Shown piece after piece: positions 48,686-56,825 of a stretch of 64,000 nt of DNA. A program made the translations under genes and the position numbers. The notes below the pieces were generated by a model. It saw nothing but the letters and a program-made list of their open reading frames with translations, had not been told where the DNA came from and ran no database searches. Location: NCBI GenBank assembly GCA_038852315.1, contig JAWCKF010000002.1:77607-141606 (forward strand). Direction: 5' to 3'. Source of the stretch: COMBO-56-21 sp038852315. Its GTDB lineage: Archaea; Thermoplasmatota; Thermoplasmata; UBA10834. The stretch's first letter is position 1; each line of letters starts with the position of its first letter.

Positions 48686-49909
48686 TCACCCAAGGCACGC
48701 GCGCCTGACCAGTTCCATGAGATCAACCATCTGCAGCTTCGATCCCTTGGCATCGATGGCTGACTTCAGGCTCTGATAGCAGAACGGACATGAAGTCGCC
48801 AAGGTCTCTGCACCCACCATCTCCGCGTCCGCGATTCTCAAGGAGGAGATTCTCTGCGCGAGGTCGGGGAAGGCTGTCTTAACGCCGCCGCCAGCGCCGC
48901 AGCATCTCGCATCGGCACGGTTCCTGTCCATCTCTATGACCTCCAGGCCTGGGATCGCGTGAAGTATCGCCCTGGGCTCATCATACAGCCCGTTGTGCCG
49001 CCCGAGGTGGCAGGGATCGTGGTAGGTAACCCGTGCTTCGACCCTCCTGTCTAGGGCAAGCTTTCCCTGCCCGATCAGGTCGTTCACCAGCTGCGTGATG
49101 TGGAGCACCTTCGCGGAGACCTTGCCCACGCGAGGGTAGTCCTGCCTGATCGTCTTGTAGCATCCGGCGCAACTGGTCACGATCACGGCCGGCGAGGCCT
49201 TTTCGAACTTCTCGATGTTCCTCAGGACCGTCTTCTTCGCGGCTTCGGACAGCCCGGTCCGCATCATGGTTGACCCGCAACACCCCTCATCGTTGCCGAG
49301 CGTTCCGAAATCCACGCCAGCCACGCTCAACACGCGCGCGGTGTCCAGAGCCATCCCCCGTATGTTGGGATCGTATGCAGCTGTACATCCAACGAAGAAC
49401 AGCACTTCGGGATGCTCCTTCAGAGCATCCTTTATCCGAACCTCCCCCTCTATTCGCTTGGACCATCTCGCACGCTGTGTCCTCGGCTGCATCCATGGAT
49501 TGTCATAGTTCTCGATGCTCTTGACTATCTGTTGGTGTGCCGGCATCGGGCCGAGGCCATTGGCCACCAAGAACTCCCGCATGTTCTCCCACATCTCTAT
49601 CGTGTCGAGGTGGGCCGGACACACCGTCTTGCACTGGCCGCAAATCGTACACTCGTAGGCTCGTTCTGCGAACTCCTTCAGCTCCGACTCAGGGATGTCC
49701 CGGGGCCCCAGCAGCCTCGCCCGAAAACCATACTGCGACTTGTACATCCTCATCAGTCTCAGGATCTTCCCCCGCGGAGTGATCAGCTCCACCTCCTGCG
49801 CCTCCCCTCCGGTGGGACAGGTGAGAGTGCACTCGCCGCAACGCGTGCACGCATCGTATCGGAGGAGGGAGAGCACGTCGAGCTTCGATATGTCGAGCCG
49901 CCTCGTCAC
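48686..49909 (-). CDS. HdrD-like iron-sulfur subunit with membrane partner
   Basis: 407-aa protein with two ferredoxin motifs (C21, C24, C27, C31; C87, C90, C93, C97) and two CCG domains (GCTAAYDPN with EGCCGSTMMR and SCAGCYKTI; then CHLGRHNGL, CCGAGGGVK and SCPFCYQSL). Same plan as methanogen HdrD, DsrK and the window's first gene. It overlaps the cytochrome-b-like gene by 4 bp (ATGA), giving an HdrDE/DsrMK-like membrane complex that could pass quinol or other membrane electrons to a disulfide. The actual substrate is unknown. Confidence 0.88.
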   Translation of the reverse strand: MTRRLDISKLDVLSLLRYDACTRCGECTLTCPTGGEAQEVELITPRGKILRLMRMYKSQYGFRARLLGPRDIPESELKEFAERAYECTICGQCKTVCPAHLDTIEMWENMREFLVANGLGPMPAHQQIVKSIENYDNPWMQPRTQRARWSKRIEGEVRIKDALKEHPEVLFFVGCTAAYDPNIRGMALDTARVLSVAGVDFGTLGNDEGCCGSTMMRTGLSEAAKKTVLRNIEKFEKASPAVIVTSCAGCYKTIRQDYPRVGKVSAKVLHITQLVNDLIGQGKLALDRRVEARVTYHDPCHLGRHNGLYDEPRAILHAIPGLEVIEMDRNRADARCCGAGGGVKTAFPDLAQRISSLRIADAEMVGAETLATSCPFCYQSLKSAIDAKGSKLQMVDLMELVRRACLG

Positions 49910-50817
49910 ATCCTCGCCTCCCTAGGCAAGAGGTGTTCGAGTTCGATGGCCAGAGGCGTCGCGAACATGTGGAAAAGCTTGCTGAAGGGTATGTACGCGA
50001 TGAACAATGCGCTCATGACACCGTGCACGAGCCAGACCTGGTCGTAGTACGCTCCCCAGGAAGACGGCATAGCCATGGACAGAGCGTAGCCGAGGAACGA
50101 ATACTGCTGGTTGATCTCATGCCCCGGGATGCTACCGGCGATGCCCAGAGCCTCCAGGAGAAAGCCGCCGAGAACGATCGCGAGCAGAAACAGAATGGAG
50201 GCCGCATCCGGAAGCTCGGTCCTGACGATCTTCGGCCTTACGATGAACCGCCGCACCGCAGCAATCATCAGGCCGAGGAGAATCATCGCCCCGGTCAGGT
50301 CGAACCCGAAATCCCTCAACCACAGCTTCGCCCAGCCGGACTCATCTATCATTGGTCCATACCTGAGGAAGTCGAGCGAGAAGGTGACGACCAGATCCAG
50401 GAGGAACATGGCTGCGAAGCCACCCAATATGAGGAGGTGCATGAGCCATCTCGTCGCACTCCTGTCCTTCAGCCTCGACAGATAGATGGCCTCCTTCACG
50501 AATCTCCCGCGGGTGCTCCAGAACCTGCGCGTGAGCATGACCTTCATTGAAAGGCCGAGCACCCGCAACAACCTCCCCTCTGGTGTCCCGACCAGACCCT
50601 TCCCGCGCATCCACAGGAGGGCGTTGAAGAGAGTGCCGATGAGAAACACGGCCACACAGATCGCCACGGAGACCAGGAACATCGCGAGATATGCGCGGTC
50701 CCGGACGTAGACTGTCTCATACGGCAGGAGCAGCAAGACCGCGGTCAGAAAGAGTAGCCCGGCCGCGAAAGGCAGGTACAGAGACAGCCTCTCCTTCAGA
50801 TACCCGCCCTCGGGCAT
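49906..50817 (-). CDS. HdrE/DsrM/NarI-like cytochrome b membrane subunit
   Basis: Integral membrane protein, 303 aa, with about six to seven helices. It has candidate haem-binding histidines in WLMHLLILGGFAAMF and in WLVHGVMSALFIAYIPFSKL followed by FHMFATP, the pattern of the nitrate-reductase-gamma/HdrE/DsrM superfamily. Cytoplasmic loops are Arg-rich. It is cotranscribed and translationally coupled with the HdrD-like gene. TATA box 50844-50852 is 30 bp before ATG 50817, so leaderless. Likely exchanges electrons between a membrane carrier and the HdrD-like partner. Confidence 0.85.
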   Translation of the reverse strand: MPEGGYLKERLSLYLPFAAGLLFLTAVLLLLPYETVYVRDRAYLAMFLVSVAICVAVFLIGTLFNALLWMRGKGLVGTPEGRLLRVLGLSMKVMLTRRFWSTRGRFVKEAIYLSRLKDRSATRWLMHLLILGGFAAMFLLDLVVTFSLDFLRYGPMIDESGWAKLWLRDFGFDLTGAMILLGLMIAAVRRFIVRPKIVRTELPDAASILFLLAIVLGGFLLEALGIAGSIPGHEINQQYSFLGYALSMAMPSSWGAYYDQVWLVHGVMSALFIAYIPFSKLFHMFATPLAIELEHLLPREARM

Positions 50818-50841
50818 GTAGCCAGCTATATGGCTTGAGCA

Positions 50842-51927
50842 CTATAAATCCATCCTTTCTTGCCGGAGGGCTTGGAAATGGCCATCGACTGCTAGCCTTG
50901 CGGCTTCGACTAGCAGTCCAGGACCATCGTCGGCGTAGTCAAGAGGCTCGTCCTTTGCCTGAAGGATTTCGTCCCTCACATGCCACAGAAGGGCCGCAAC
51001 CCGCGAGGACACCCCATCATCGAGCGACGTGCACCGCTTCTCGATAGCCTTTATGAGCTCCAGAAACCTGCTCCCATCCCACAGCTTGTTCCCTACGAGA
51101 AACGACCGGTTCTCAAGTCCGAGCACCGCGACTTTCAAATCGGACACTGCATGGGACAGCTCAGCATTCGAAGCAGTGGGAAGTTGGGAGGCGCCTGAGA
51201 TCGAAGCGCCCTCAGGTCGTCCTATCAAGGAGAGGAACAGCCTGTTAGCGGCGGGATAGCTCGGGTGTTCGAGATGCGGGCCCAGCAAGACGAGCTCGCC
51301 GAGGCCGTGTCGGCAGCGAACTGCTGCAGGCTTCCCTAGGACCATGGCCGCGGCAGCCTCAGGTGCTATCTGGAACTCGGTTGCTCCGGTGAACCCGGAA
51401 TACCTTAGCAGCGTTTCGTCACCTTGCGGCTCTTTGAAAACTGGACCGCCGAAGATAGGTGCAATGATGTCACCCCACGAGGTGCTCAGACGCACCTCTC
51501 CGCGGACAGGGTGGACTATCGAACAGTCTCCATACGGAACAGCTAGCCTCGGCGACTGAGAACCGCGAGTCTTCTTCCAAGCGATGTTCTCAATCCTGGT
51601 GGTGGAAACGTTGAACTCGTTGAACGGCTCGAGGGATGATGGTAGTGGGAGATAGGCCCCCGCGCATATCCCGACATACTGCCCGCCATGGTTGACGAAC
51701 TCCCTCAATCGAGTGAATCCTCGGCCACTGAGTGCATGCGCGATCTGAAAGCCGTCGCCGCCGGAAACAACGATGATGCTCGTCGGGTCCTTTGAATGTT
51801 CGACGAAGTCTTGAGCACTCAAGAATCTCACATCGGTAATCCTCGCAGATTCAAAAAGGTCTGCCAACCAAGTCCACGAGTGGGAGGAGCCCTCTCCGGC
51901 GTACACGAGAATCTGCCGCGTCTCCAT
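50842..51927 (-). CDS. GATase1-like (BPL_N-type) protein
   Basis: 361-aa protein whose first ~230 residues match the class I glutamine-amidotransferase-like fold seen in biotin-protein-ligase N-terminal (BPL_N) proteins. Features are VYAGEGSSHSWTWLADLF, the oxyanion-type VVSGGDGFQ, the nucleophile elbow VGICAGAYLPL and the late GLGELVLLGPHLEHPSY His region. The C-terminal ~130 residues are helical and unassigned. No amidotransferase partner is present. TATA element 51951-51960 lies about 28 bp before ATG 51927. Function unknown. Confidence 0.72.
   Translation of the reverse strand: METRQILVYAGEGSSHSWTWLADLFESARITDVRFLSAQDFVEHSKDPTSIIVVSGGDGFQIAHALSGRGFTRLREFVNHGGQYVGICAGAYLPLPSSLEPFNEFNVSTTRIENIAWKKTRGSQSPRLAVPYGDCSIVHPVRGEVRLSTSWGDIIAPIFGGPVFKEPQGDETLLRYSGFTGATEFQIAPEAAAAMVLGKPAAVRCRHGLGELVLLGPHLEHPSYPAANRLFLSLIGRPEGASISGASQLPTASNAELSHAVSDLKVAVLGLENRSFLVGNKLWDGSRFLELIKAIEKRCTSLDDGVSSRVAALLWHVRDEILQAKDEPLDYADDGPGLLVEAARLAVDGHFQALRQERMDL
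50844..50852 (-). promoter_or_regulatory. TATA box of cytochrome b-HdrD operon
   Basis: Minus-strand ATTTATAGT, 30 bp before ATG 50817, overlapping the end of the GATase-like gene. Confidence 0.5.
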
Positions 51928-51950
51928 CGCTCTCCACAGGAGCAGTCAGG

Positions 51951-51960
51951 GCAATAAACC
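51951..51960 (-). promoter_or_regulatory. TATA box of GATase-like gene
   Basis: Minus-strand GGTTTATTGC, about 28 bp before ATG 51927. Confidence 0.45.
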
Positions 51961-52039
51961 CCGCGCTGGCATCTGGCACCCGAATGGCCAGGACAGAAAG
52001 GGTTATCAACGGCCTGCCTTATCTCGCAACCCCGGGCGA

Positions 52040-52112
52040 GGGCCCATGGTCTAGCGGTTATGACGTCTGCTTGACACGCAGAAGTTCACCGGTTCGAATC
52101 CGGTTGGGCCCA
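52040..52112 (+). tRNA. tRNA-Val (anticodon GAC)
   Basis: 73-nt tRNA. The acceptor GGGCCCA pairs with TGGGCCC plus A, the D arm is TCTAGCGGTTATGA, the anticodon loop TTGACAC gives GAC, and the T arm is CCGGTTCGAATCCGG. CCA is not encoded and no intron is present. The 80 bp after it hold nothing recognisable. Confidence 0.96.
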
Positions 52113-52192
52113 CTCCTTTCGGCACTGTTCGTAGAAGTCCGCACCAGGTCCGTGAATTCTAGCTCATTCCTTCTGAAAAGCACATACATGGC

Positions 52193-52939
52193 CTACTCGC
52201 GATTTCGTTTGATCGCAGATTCCGCCAGCACCTTCGCGGCGAACTCCTTCCCCGGTATCGAGGCCGTTATCCTCCCGTCGACTATGGTCATCACCGTGTC
52301 GGCTATCTCGCCTATGCGCTGGTCGTGTGTGACTATCACAACGGTCTTGCCGAACTCGTCCCTCAGCTGCTTGAAGAGCATCAGTATCTGGTGGCCCATC
52401 GCGCTGTCTAGCTCGCCCGTGGGCTCATCCGCCAGGATTATCGGGGGGTCGTTCGCGAGGGCGACAGCGACGCCGACCCGTTGCTGCTCGCCCCCTGAGA
52501 GTTCACCTGGCTTGTGGTCGCTCCTCGCCTCCATTCCAACCAGCTTGAGGAGCTCGTCAGTGCGCTTCCTGATGTGGTCCCCCTTCTTGCCGGCGAGCCT
52601 CATGGGCAGCTCGATGTTCTCGCGCGCTGTGAGCGTCGGCACGAGGTTGAAGAACTGGAAGACGATCCCGACCTTGGATCGCCTGTGCTCTACCAGCTCT
52701 GCATCGCTCAGGTTGACCAGGTTCACGCCGTCTATGATAACCGAGCCGGCCGTGGGCCTGTCCAGGCCCCCGAGGATGTTCAGCAGGGTGGTCTTGCCGC
52801 AGCCCGAGGGGCCCATGATGGCCAGGACCTCCCCTCCCTTTATCGTGCAGTCCAGGCCCCGCAGAGCGATGACCTCGGTCTTCCCGGTCTTGTACACCTT
52901 GATCAAATCCTTCACGACTATGTCCGGCAACTCAACCAC
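52193..52939 (-). CDS. ABC transporter ATPase, MacB/LolD type
   Basis: ATP-binding subunit of 248 aa. Walker A is GPSGCGKT (43-50), then the Q-loop IVFQFFNLVPTLTARENI, signature LSGGEQQRV, Walker B IILADEPTGELDSA and the H-loop VIVTHDQRIGE. The pattern places it in the MacB/LolD/FtsE-like group that works with FtsX-type permeases. That permease is the overlapping upstream gene (8-bp overlap). Likely mechanotransmission or lipoprotein/peptide export; substrate unknown. Confidence 0.95.
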   Translation of the reverse strand: MVELPDIVVKDLIKVYKTGKTEVIALRGLDCTIKGGEVLAIMGPSGCGKTTLLNILGGLDRPTAGSVIIDGVNLVNLSDAELVEHRRSKVGIVFQFFNLVPTLTARENIELPMRLAGKKGDHIRKRTDELLKLVGMEARSDHKPGELSGGEQQRVGVAVALANDPPIILADEPTGELDSAMGHQILMLFKQLRDEFGKTVVIVTHDQRIGEIADTVMTIVDGRITASIPGKEFAAKVLAESAIKRNRE

Positions 52940-55850
52940 CTCGGATCCTCAGCACCTCGGCGAGCTTGATCTTCCCTGCGCGAGCACTAGCGACAAGAGC
53001 TGCGAGAAGGAGTGCGGCGACCGAAGACAGCACGATCAGGTAACTCACATGAGTGAACACGAGTTTCCGCTCGACCACCGTGTATACCTCCTCAGCGGAC
53101 AGAGCATTGAAGACGTATGCGCTCAGGATGCCAACAGCCGTGCCCACTGCTAGCCCCAGGAGCATCAGGCTGACGGACTCACCCATGAGCACTCTCCTGA
53201 CCTGGGTTCCCGATGCGCCTCTGGCCATCATAGAGGCCAGCTCTCTCTCCCGCTCACGCACGGTGACGAACACAAGAAGGCCGACCCCGATAGTCATGAT
53301 GGCGACAGACAGCGCGTACTCTACCCGGAGAAAGCCGACGAGGGAGGAGTAGTTCATGTCCTCGTCCATCTCCTGCAGTCTATCCTCGAGGACAGTAGAT
53401 GCGCACGTGAGACCAGCACTCTCATAGAGCTTCACCGCCTCGGCCGCGACTGCGTGCGGGTCCATCTGGGGCGCTACGTCAACGAATGCGCCCACGCACT
53501 TGCAAAGCCTATCGAAATCATGATCAGGTATGAACGAGAGAGAGCGCATGTCGATGAAAGCCTCGGTTCCTCCGAAACCCGGCAGGCCCTTTACGAACCC
53601 TGCAACCATCACCTGGAACCGGAAATACACGTAGTCGATCCTGGTATTGGAAATGGTCTCGTACTTCACGAACACAGGCAGGACGTCACCGACCAGAAAG
53701 TCACCCTCGTCCGCGAAGTCGGCAGTGAGCAAGACCGAACCATTGTACCCCAGCTCCTCCAGGAGCCGCGCTCCGTCATCGATGAAGAAGAAGTCGTCTG
53801 GCTTGACAGTGTCGAGGTACTCACTCCAGTTCACCACCGCGGTCGACGCGTGGTAAGATTCCCAGTTGCTCTCGAAAACCATGTCCAGCTGCGAGTATCC
53901 GGCGACGCTTACGACGCCGGGGAGTGAAGCTATGCTGCCGAGCACCGATTGACCTGGAAGAGCCTGGCCTTCACTCTTCTGATGTGATGCCTCGAGCCTG
54001 ACATCGGCCCCCACTTCGAACAGGATCTTCTCTCGCTCATAGTTGACGCTCGACTCCATCGTCACAGAAATGAACAGGCCGAATGCCACCGCGAGCGAGA
54101 TCATCAGGCACATGTTCGAAGCGCGTCGTGGGTTTCTGACGATGTTCCTGTTCACGAGATAGTGCAGTTCCCTTGTCCACGACTTGAGAAGCCATGTGAA
54201 CCTAGAGTACAGCTTCGTGGATGTCCTGGTCAGGAGCCTGACCAAGCTCAGGGAGAGCATGAACGGAAGCGCAGGGAATATCGCGATACCCAGAAGGAAG
54301 ACTGACGTGACAAGGAGCTCCACTATCCAGGAGAAGCCCTGGCGCGCAGGCCACTCGAGGCCGAGAGACATGGCGCCCACGCTCAGAGCGCAGAGCAGTA
54401 GTACAACGATGTCCGTCCTGGCCCAGTAGTCCAGCCGAGCCAACACGGGCGGGTGTTCCCGGAGCCCCTCCGTGACGTTCGTTTCAGAGACGCGCTTGAA
54501 GGGAGCGAAGGTTGAAACGAGCATGAGTGCGACCCCGGTCAGCACGCACAGAAAGATAGTCGCGGGCGAGACCAGCACGTCCGCCAAACCAGCGGCAGAG
54601 CCTTCGCCGAGCACGCCTCCTGAGTCTAGCATGAACCTGCTCACTGCCATGCCTAGGAAAAGACCAGCTACACCGGAAATCGCCCCCAGGGCGCTCGCTT
54701 CCACGAGCAGTGACTGCAGAACCTGTCTGCTGCTCGCGCCACGCGACTTGAGAATCACTGCTTCCCTTCGGCGCTCCGTGACGCCTAGATCTACGCCTAT
54801 GACGGACAGGTATATGCCTAGCGCGAGCACAGGCAGTGACAGAGCAAGGAACAGAGGCTTCCTGTCTTCGAGCTCCTCGCTGAACGATTGAAGAGGTGAT
54901 ACGAGCTCGCTGTCTGGAACGGTCAGACCCAGATAGAATACCCTCTTTGCAAGCTGGTTCTGGATGTAGCTCAGCCTGTCTATGGATGCTGGCAAGTTGC
55001 CTGGACGGATGACCTGCGCTCGATCCACCCAGATGAAGTAGTTCCACTCGATGCGATAGGGGAAGTCAAACCCCGAGCTGTTGAACCCCAGAGCTACGTA
55101 GTCTGCAAGGTTGAAAACCACGGGGTTCACGCACAGCCGCAACCATATGTCGCCCTCGCCCTTGTCCGCAATCTGGCTCCCAAACCAGTACCCATGCGGG
55201 TTCTCGAAGCCCCTCTGGGTCCAGATGCTCGACACCGGGCCGGTGATGTTGAAGTATGTAGTCCTCGAGTAGGTCACGTATACTATCGTCCCGTCAACCT
55301 TGTTAGGAATCGTGAAGTATCGCACATCTGCGAAGGAACATGTGATGTTATCGCCTATTCGCAGCTGGAGATGCTCTGCGACATCCTCCGGGATCGCGAC
55401 GGTTCCGGGCTCTGGCACATCACCATCTATCCCGAAGGCATCGAGAACCTGTCCGGAGCTGTTGGACAGGAAAACCGCCGTGCCGCTGAAGTTCGAGCCC
55501 GTCTCCTCGAGGTACACGCCTCCAGAGCCGTTCAGGTAGATGGGGCTGCGGACGCAGATTATCGGTGCCGCTGCAATCACATCATCTACGGATTCGATCG
55601 CCGTCACCGCCGATCGGGTCTTGATCAAAGGGTCATCTGGGTCTCCCGTCGAATAACGGGAGTCCCTTGCGACGAAATCCACAGGGACTTCATCAAACAC
55701 CGATCTTGTAAGGCCGATGACCGACGAATCGATGGCAATCCACGAGCCGGAAATGAGCGAGATAGCCATCGCGATCCCAATGACGGCGTAGAAGGGCTGC
55801 CTTCCCCTGCGCAGAACGGACGCCATAGAGTACCTAAGGAATGCAAGCAT
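52932..55850 (-). CDS. FtsX-like ABC permease
   Basis: 972-aa membrane subunit paired with the overlapping ATPase. One N-terminal helix (PFYAVIGIAMAISLISGSWI) is followed by a ~300-residue extracytoplasmic MacB-PCD-like domain. A first FtsX block of helices includes GVTERRREAVILKSRGASSRQVL and a second ends with VRERERELASMMARGASGTQVRRVL. A second outside domain of about 200 residues lies between them, so it is a duplicated, eight-to-ten-helix permease. ATG 55850 is chosen over the ORF start at 55958, with a TATA-like GATATAGTC around 55895. Confidence 0.88.
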   Translation of the reverse strand: MLAFLRYSMASVLRRGRQPFYAVIGIAMAISLISGSWIAIDSSVIGLTRSVFDEVPVDFVARDSRYSTGDPDDPLIKTRSAVTAIESVDDVIAAAPIICVRSPIYLNGSGGVYLEETGSNFSGTAVFLSNSSGQVLDAFGIDGDVPEPGTVAIPEDVAEHLQLRIGDNITCSFADVRYFTIPNKVDGTIVYVTYSRTTYFNITGPVSSIWTQRGFENPHGYWFGSQIADKGEGDIWLRLCVNPVVFNLADYVALGFNSSGFDFPYRIEWNYFIWVDRAQVIRPGNLPASIDRLSYIQNQLAKRVFYLGLTVPDSELVSPLQSFSEELEDRKPLFLALSLPVLALGIYLSVIGVDLGVTERRREAVILKSRGASSRQVLQSLLVEASALGAISGVAGLFLGMAVSRFMLDSGGVLGEGSAAGLADVLVSPATIFLCVLTGVALMLVSTFAPFKRVSETNVTEGLREHPPVLARLDYWARTDIVVLLLCALSVGAMSLGLEWPARQGFSWIVELLVTSVFLLGIAIFPALPFMLSLSLVRLLTRTSTKLYSRFTWLLKSWTRELHYLVNRNIVRNPRRASNMCLMISLAVAFGLFISVTMESSVNYEREKILFEVGADVRLEASHQKSEGQALPGQSVLGSIASLPGVVSVAGYSQLDMVFESNWESYHASTAVVNWSEYLDTVKPDDFFFIDDGARLLEELGYNGSVLLTADFADEGDFLVGDVLPVFVKYETISNTRIDYVYFRFQVMVAGFVKGLPGFGGTEAFIDMRSLSFIPDHDFDRLCKCVGAFVDVAPQMDPHAVAAEAVKLYESAGLTCASTVLEDRLQEMDEDMNYSSLVGFLRVEYALSVAIMTIGVGLLVFVTVRERERELASMMARGASGTQVRRVLMGESVSLMLLGLAVGTAVGILSAYVFNALSAEEVYTVVERKLVFTHVSYLIVLSSVAALLLAALVASARAGKIKLAEVLRIRGG

Positions 55851-56059
55851 GCTCAGGGTCTTATCCTCTGGACTTGAAAATGTACCTGCGACTATATCAA
55901 AGATGACCGGGGCCCCGACACGAAGGCTGCCTTGGCCACGTACTCTCCGATCCGCCAAGGTTCAATCGTGGGCAATCAAAATGCATCTGCTTTCTGGCAT
56001 GCGCGGAGCCCGATACATAGAATCCCGCTAGGTTCTGAGCTCAGGAGGCCCGAACACAT

Positions 56060-56635
56060 TCACGGTGTCCCTGCTGGCGGCTCATCACCCGAATCTTCTT
56101 GAACGGGCGCCTGGTGCGGCGCCACCAACAGGCTTCTCACGGCACCATACAGTAGGAAAGTATAAGGCGCGAAGAAGGCGCTTGCGGCCACTCCTATCCC
56201 GATCACCCATCTCGCGATGCTGTCAGTGATCCACGCCAGAGCGGGTTCGAGGGCCCTCGGCAACGGTTCGGCGAAGTGGCTGAAGTCAAACGGCCAAAGC
56301 ACGAGCAGATAAAGGCCGCCGGCCGCGAACGCCGCCATGTTCACGGCCTCCCAGAGCCTACCATCGTTCCTGCGGTTCGTGAGGAGCCTGACCAACATGG
56401 GGACAACACCAAGGACCAAGACGACGTAGAAGACGACCATTGGGAAAGGCCTGAATTCGTCCGTGAAGAAATGGGTTGGTCTTGTCTGATGGACAACAAA
56501 GAACGCGATCACCAGGACAGTGATGACGATGCCCACAGCCTGACCAATGCGCTCCCCAATGGGGAGCGCGTCCCGAAGAGACTCTTTCTTCGCCTGAGCC
56601 GCAAACCAGCCCGAGCTGTACAGTCGCTGTCTCAT
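56060..56635 (-). CDS. Four-helix membrane protein, unknown
   Basis: 191-aa protein starting MRQRLYSSGWFAAQ. Hydrophobic helices at about residues 32-50 (AVGIVITVLVIAFFVVH), 66-84 (VVFYVVLVLGVVPMLV), 100-116 (MAAFAAGGLYLLVLWPF) and 140-165 (IARWVIGIGVAASAFFAPY, then TFLLYGAV). The tail is Pro/Asp-rich. ATG 56635 is preferred; a longer frame reaches 56857 but adds an odd Cys/Pro-rich stretch overlapping the disulfide-reductase gene end. A TATA-like ACTTTATC lies about 50 bp upstream. The gaps on either side (55851-56059 and 56636-56825) show nothing else I can support. Confidence 0.65.
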   Translation of the reverse strand: MRQRLYSSGWFAAQAKKESLRDALPIGERIGQAVGIVITVLVIAFFVVHQTRPTHFFTDEFRPFPMVVFYVVLVLGVVPMLVRLLTNRRNDGRLWEAVNMAAFAAGGLYLLVLWPFDFSHFAEPLPRALEPALAWITDSIARWVIGIGVAASAFFAPYTFLLYGAVRSLLVAPHQAPVQEDSGDEPPAGTP

Positions 56636-56825
56636 TCCCAAACCAATGTCCTCCACTAGGGGTAATCCACGGGTAGCATGATAAAGTAGCATGCCACAAA
56701 AGGGGGCTCTGCGAGCGCCCAGACGCACACTAGGCGTCCCCTCGTCCGACTCCGCTACTGTGGAAAAGGTGCAAGGACAAGCGCAGCAGAAAACGGAGTG
56801 CGGACGCGGCGGATTCAGGTGCAGC

